From Dethiothermospora halolimnae (lineage in GTDB: Bacteria; Bacillota; Clostridia; Tissierellales; VENL01), in contig NZ_JBAKFX010000056.1 of the NCBI RefSeq assembly GCF_037577855.1, positions 1-26,829 of the forward strand: a stretch of 26,829 nt of DNA, in the 5' to 3' direction. Made by a program: the position numbers and the translations under genes. Below the pieces are notes generated by a model that did not search any database, was not told where the DNA came from, and saw nothing but the letters and a program-made list of their open reading frames with translations. Position 1 is the stretch's first letter. Each line of letters opens with the position of its first letter. Positions 23,232 to 26,829 of the stretch are shown here, piece after piece.

Positions 23232-25631
23232 TTATTTTCTTAGCTCAGCACCTAACTTATCCCTAAGTAATCCCAATACATTTTCATGTACTTTAGATAC
23301 TTCCCCATCGGTTAAGGTTTTACTATGGGATCTATACTTTATTGAATAGGCAATGCTTTTTTTACCTTCTGGAATCTGACTACCTTCATAAACATCAAAT
23401 AGGTTAACTTCTTCTACTATATCCTTTCCATTTTCCCATATTATCTTTTCTATATCTTTGACTAAAGTCTCCTTATCTAATACCAGGGCAATATCCCTAG
23501 TTATAGCAGGATACTTAGGTAGTTCTTTGTATTTTCGTTTTAAACTTGTTAATGCCGTTATTGTATTAAAATCTAGTTCTAATACATATACCCTTTCTTT
23601 CATTCCATAGTTTTCAAGGACATCGGGATGTATCTCACCAATAATCCCTATAAGAGTATTATTTTTAATAATATTGGCTGTTCTCCCTGGATGGAAAGTA
23701 TTATGATTTTCTTCTCTAAAATATTCATACCCAGTTATTCCTAATCTATCAAACAACTTATCAACGGTACCTTTTATATCAAAGAAATCCACATCTCCAT
23801 ACATTCCAATACACAGATTTCTAACTTCATATGGAACCGATACAACTGGAGCCGACTTTGGAATGAATATATTTCCAATCTCATATGCCCATGCCCTATC
23901 AACACCATGATTGTAATTCTTAGTCAACACTTCCATCATATTAGGAATCAGTGTAGTTCTCATTACACTATAGTCCTCTCCAAGGGGATTTTTAAGCTCT
24001 ACGTAGTTTCTCTTGGTACTATATTCAGGCAAATTAATCTTATCATATGACTTAGGACTTATAAATGAATATGTAGTTATTTCATTTAATCCCAATGAAG
24101 TCAGTATATCCTTAGTCTTATCTTCTATAGATCTTAAATAGGTCTTTTCCCCTTTAGTCAATGTTCCAACTAGATTGGTTGGCTTAATTTTATCAAAGCC
24201 GTATATTCTTCCTATCTCTTCTATTAAATCAGCTTCTAGATTCAAATCCTGCCTGAAACTTGGTATATTGGCTACTATTTCTCCATCTAGATAACTAGCA
24301 TGTAAATTTAGTGTATTTAATATATTAACCATTTCCCCAGTTTCTATTTTAACACCTAATAGCCTATTTACTCTTTGGGGATTAACACTAATTTTTCTTT
24401 TATCAGACTTTACCTTATATCTATCAATAGCTCCCTTAACTACAGTCCCTGCTCCTGTTTCAGCTATTAATTGGCAAACCCTATCACATACTTCCTGAGA
24501 TAAGTTCGGGTCTAAATCTTTCTCATATCTTGATGATGCATCGGTCCTTAATCCTAGACTTCTAGAAGTTAATCTCACACTTTTTCCATTGAAATTAGCA
24601 GACTCTATCAAAATAGTTTTAGTGCTTTCTGTAACCTCACTATCTAGTCCACCCATTACCCCTGCAACAGCTATAGGTTGTTTTTCGTCGGCAATTACTA
24701 GCATAGATTCATCTAATTCCCTTTCGGTATCATCTAGTGTTATTATTTTTTCATCTTTTTTCGCCCTTCTTACTACAACTTTTTTCCCTTGAACTTTATC
24801 TAAATCAAAGGCATGTAATGGCTGTCCCAGCTCCAACATAACATAATTTGTTATATCAACTATATTGTTTATAGGTCTAACTCCTGCTTCCATTAGCTTT
24901 CTTTGAAGCCACATAGGAGATGCCTTAACCGTAACATCCTTTATTACCTTTCCATAATATCTATTACATAAATCTGTATCTTTTATTTGAATATCATTTA
25001 AATACTTGGAAATATCATCTTCCTCATTCTTTATTGATATACTAGGGTATTTTAACTCTTTATTAAATGTGGCCGCTGTTTCTCTAGCCATTCCCACTAT
25101 ACTTAAACAATCAGGTCTATTTGGTGTTATTTCAAAATCTATCACTTCCCCATATAAACCTAAGGTTTCCTTTATATCTTCTCCCAATTGGTATTGTTTA
25201 TCTAATATGAATATCCCATCTTTTTGTTCCTTTGGAATTACATTTTCGTTAATACCAAGTTCATTGGCAGAGCAAAGCATTCCATATGAATCCACTTTTC
25301 TAAGTTTACTCTTCTTTATTTTAAAGTTCCCTGGTAACTTCGCTCCAACTAAAGCCACTGGAACATAGTCTCCTTCATTTATGTTATCTGCTCCTGTTAC
25401 AATCTGTAGATTTTCTTCTTCTCCCACATTTATTGTAGTAATCACCAGTTTATCAACATTGGGATGTTCTTCTATCTTCTCTATTTTACCAACTACTACC
25501 TTTTCTATTCCCTTATCCATTTTTTCAATAGAATCAACATGGGAACCTGACATAGTAAGTTTATCTGCTAACTCTTTAGTATCTATATCGACATTCACAT
25601 ACTCTTTAAGCCATTTAATTGGGACTAACAT
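23232..25631 (-). CDS. pheT: Phenylalanine--tRNA ligase, beta subunit
   Basis: 799 aa, the standard bacterial length. Domains in order: OB-fold tRNA-binding domain (~40-150; KIEEHPNVDKL, DSYGMLCSANELG), B3/4 editing domain (~210-375; NNIVDITNYVMLELGQPLHAFD, SRSLGLRTDASSRYEK), B5 (~400-475; VNRLLGVKI, IPSFRQDLNLEADLIEEI), catalytic-like core (~480-690) and the C-terminal anticodon-binding FDX-ACB domain (~705-799; YPAITRDIALVLDKE). It pairs with PheS as an alpha2-beta2 enzyme that charges tRNA-Phe. The ribosome site AAGGAGGAG lies 7 nt before the ATG. It begins 27 nt after pheS, clearly one operon. Confidence 0.98.
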   Translation of the reverse strand: MLVPIKWLKEYVNVDIDTKELADKLTMSGSHVDSIEKMDKGIEKVVVGKIEKIEEHPNVDKLVITTINVGEEENLQIVTGADNINEGDYVPVALVGAKLPGNFKIKKSKLRKVDSYGMLCSANELGINENVIPKEQKDGIFILDKQYQLGEDIKETLGLYGEVIDFEITPNRPDCLSIVGMARETAATFNKELKYPSISIKNEEDDISKYLNDIQIKDTDLCNRYYGKVIKDVTVKASPMWLQRKLMEAGVRPINNIVDITNYVMLELGQPLHAFDLDKVQGKKVVVRRAKKDEKIITLDDTERELDESMLVIADEKQPIAVAGVMGGLDSEVTESTKTILIESANFNGKSVRLTSRSLGLRTDASSRYEKDLDPNLSQEVCDRVCQLIAETGAGTVVKGAIDRYKVKSDKRKISVNPQRVNRLLGVKIETGEMVNILNTLNLHASYLDGEIVANIPSFRQDLNLEADLIEEIGRIYGFDKIKPTNLVGTLTKGEKTYLRSIEDKTKDILTSLGLNEITTYSFISPKSYDKINLPEYSTKRNYVELKNPLGEDYSVMRTTLIPNMMEVLTKNYNHGVDRAWAYEIGNIFIPKSAPVVSVPYEVRNLCIGMYGDVDFFDIKGTVDKLFDRLGITGYEYFREENHNTFHPGRTANIIKNNTLIGIIGEIHPDVLENYGMKERVYVLELDFNTITALTSLKRKYKELPKYPAITRDIALVLDKETLVKDIEKIIWENGKDIVEEVNLFDVYEGSQIPEGKKSIAYSIKYRSHSKTLTDGEVSKVHENVLGLLRDKLGAELRK

Positions 25632-25658
25632 TATACTACTCCTCCTTATTATCTAATA

Positions 25659-26681
25659 TTAAAATTGGTTTAAAAACCTCATATCATTGTCAAATAACAG
25701 TCTAATATTATTTATTCCGTATTTAACCATAGCAATTCTATCTATACCTAAACCAAAGGCAAACCCGCTATACTCATTGGGATCTATTCCACAATTTTCA
25801 AGAACCTTAGGGTGCACCATTCCACATCCTAATAGCTCCATACTCCAGCCAGTACCATGACAAGAATCACAACCCTTCCCTTTACATTCAAAGCATGATA
25901 CATCAACTTCTGCACTTGGCTCTGTAAATGGGAAGTAATGGGGTCTAAATCTAGTCTCCATATCCGAGCCAAATATTTCTTTAATAAACATATCTATTGT
26001 ATGTTTTAGATTAGCCATTGTAATATTTTTATCTATAACCAGGCCTTCCAATTGGTGAAACATTGGTGAATGGGTATCATCAACATCATCAAACCTAAAA
26101 GTTCTACCTGCAGAAACTATTCTAAGGGGTGGTTTCCTTTGTTTCATAACCCTTACTTGCACTGGAGATGTATGGGTCCTTAAAAGTATATTATCAGTTA
26201 TATAAAATGTATCTGAAAGATCCCTTGATGGATGGTTTTCAGGTGAATTTAATGCATCAAAGTTATTGTGCACCGTTTCAATTTCCGGACCTTCTACTAT
26301 ATCAAATCCCATATTCATAAATACATTTTCTAAGTCTTCCTTTACCTTTAAAAGGGGGTGTCTATGGCCTAATAATTTTTCCTTTCCCGGCATTGATATG
26401 TCTATTTTCTCTTTTTCTAATTTAATTAACTTCTCTTTGTTTTTTAATTCTCCCTTTATCTTTTCTAATTCTTCTTCTATTTTCCCCCTCACTTCATTTG
26501 CCAGTTGTCCAACTATAGGTCTTTCTTCCTTAGGTAGTTTTCCCATCCCCCTAAGCACTTTAGTTAGTTCTCCTTTTTTACCTAAAAACTTTATTCTAAT
26601 CTGGTCTAACTCTTTCAAATCAGAAGTTTTACTAAGATGATTTAAAGCTTCTTTTTCAATATTTTTTAATGTTTCCTTCAT
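25659..26681 (-). CDS. pheS: Phenylalanine--tRNA ligase, alpha subunit
   Basis: 340 aa, full length. An N-terminal coiled coil (~1-95) binds tRNA, followed by the class II catalytic core: GHRHPLLKVKEDLENVFMNM (from ~105), motif 2 AGRTFRFDDVDDTHSPMFHQ (~190-209), EPSAEVDVSCFEC and motif 3 FGLGIDRIAMVKYGI (~312-326). A Cys-rich insert (CFECKGKGCDSCHGTGW) is the zinc-binding-type variant common in clostridial PheS. The ribosome site AAGGGAG lies 8 nt before the ATG. pheST in Firmicutes is often under a T-box leader; here the upstream DNA is a group II intron end, and any T-box would lie beyond the window. Confidence 0.98.
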   Translation of the reverse strand: MKETLKNIEKEALNHLSKTSDLKELDQIRIKFLGKKGELTKVLRGMGKLPKEERPIVGQLANEVRGKIEEELEKIKGELKNKEKLIKLEKEKIDISMPGKEKLLGHRHPLLKVKEDLENVFMNMGFDIVEGPEIETVHNNFDALNSPENHPSRDLSDTFYITDNILLRTHTSPVQVRVMKQRKPPLRIVSAGRTFRFDDVDDTHSPMFHQLEGLVIDKNITMANLKHTIDMFIKEIFGSDMETRFRPHYFPFTEPSAEVDVSCFECKGKGCDSCHGTGWSMELLGCGMVHPKVLENCGIDPNEYSGFAFGLGIDRIAMVKYGINNIRLLFDNDMRFLNQF

Positions 26682-26706
26682 AATGTATTCTCCCTTCTTT
26701 ATAAAT

Positions 26707-26829
26707 ATAGAGTAGGAGGTAGATAATTAATTTATCTACCGGCCTCTCACACCACCGTACGTACCGTTCGGTATACGGCGGTTCACTAAGACAATCTGAA
26801 TTTTTCATACTGTGAAGATAAACTTGTAA
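26707..26829 (-). mobile_element. Group II intron, 3' end (domains V and VI; class C-like), partial
   Basis: On the minus strand, 26782-26751 folds as domain V: ACCGCCGTA pairs with TACGGTGGT, with a two-base CG bulge, an upper stem TACC/GGTA and a GAAC tetraloop. The catalytic triad is CGC (26780-26778, at the base of the stem), the form found in class C introns. Next come GTGAGAGG and a domain VI stem, GGTAGATAA/TTATCTACC (26741-26718), then CTACTCTAT (26715-26707), resembling the 3' end of class C introns (CTACTCGAT in known members). The 5' part and any reverse transcriptase gene lie beyond the window. The intron ends only 25 bases before the pheS start codon. Confidence 0.82.

Noticed and set aside
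26541..26810. Minus-strand reading frame through the intron end, starting MKNSDCLSEPPYTERYVRWC
   Set aside because: It is a translation of catalytic intron domains V and VI and continues into pheS in another frame; the RNA structure explains the sequence better than a peptide.

Overview
The window comes from a low-GC Firmicute, most likely an anaerobic, spore-forming member of the Clostridia/Tissierellia. The reasons are strong AT bias, AGGAGG-type ribosome binding sites, a clostridial-looking 16S rRNA 5' end, indolepyruvate:ferredoxin oxidoreductase with a phosphotransbutyrylase (amino-acid fermentation), a spore-type GH18 hydrolase, and the conserved order pheS-pheT-zapA-U32 peptidase-mutS2. 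Genus-level naming is not possible from this sequence alone. Almost everything is on the minus strand. The exceptions are two small genes near 13.4-14.2 kb.

Layout in window coordinates: 1-480 holds the 5' end of a minus-strand 16S rRNA gene with its leader and two near-identical tandem sigma-A promoters. 597-2258 is a membrane-anchored GH18 peptidoglycan hydrolase with its own terminator. 2340-5650 is a ptb-iorA-iorB operon that would turn 2-oxo acids into acyl-CoA, then acyl-phosphate. 5947-10160 is a tight run of B12-binding radical SAM protein, membrane protein, GNAT acetyltransferase and TPR protein, ending in a strong terminator. 10215-12991 holds a second GNAT, an Amidase_6 protein and a MATE exporter. 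12992-13374 is a repeat-rich spacer. 13381-14215 holds two small unknown plus-strand genes, ending in a bidirectional terminator shared with the convergent pair at 14283-16040 (lytic transglycosylase plus a degenerate ADP-ribosylglycohydrolase-like protein). 16041-16672 is non-coding but rich in structure. 16673-19730 is mutS2, a DUF523 gene and a tiny zinc-ribbon gene. 19759-22863 is a U32/DUF3656 peptidase-family protein and zapA. 23232-26681 is pheT and pheS. The window ends inside the 3' part (domains V and VI) of a group II intron that sits just upstream of pheS.

The most unusual items are: (1) a palindromic MITE-like element with perfect 18-bp terminal inverted repeats between pheT and zapA, lying between two copies of a 20-bp terminator hairpin; (2) the group II intron 3' end in the pheS leader; (3) a protein with an ADP-ribosylglycohydrolase-like layout in which the metal-binding aspartates appear to be lost, encoded next to a lytic transglycosylase; (4) a structured, uncharacterised stretch at about 16.24-16.46 kb. 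No CRISPR array, tRNA gene, phage module or recognisable new defence system was seen.
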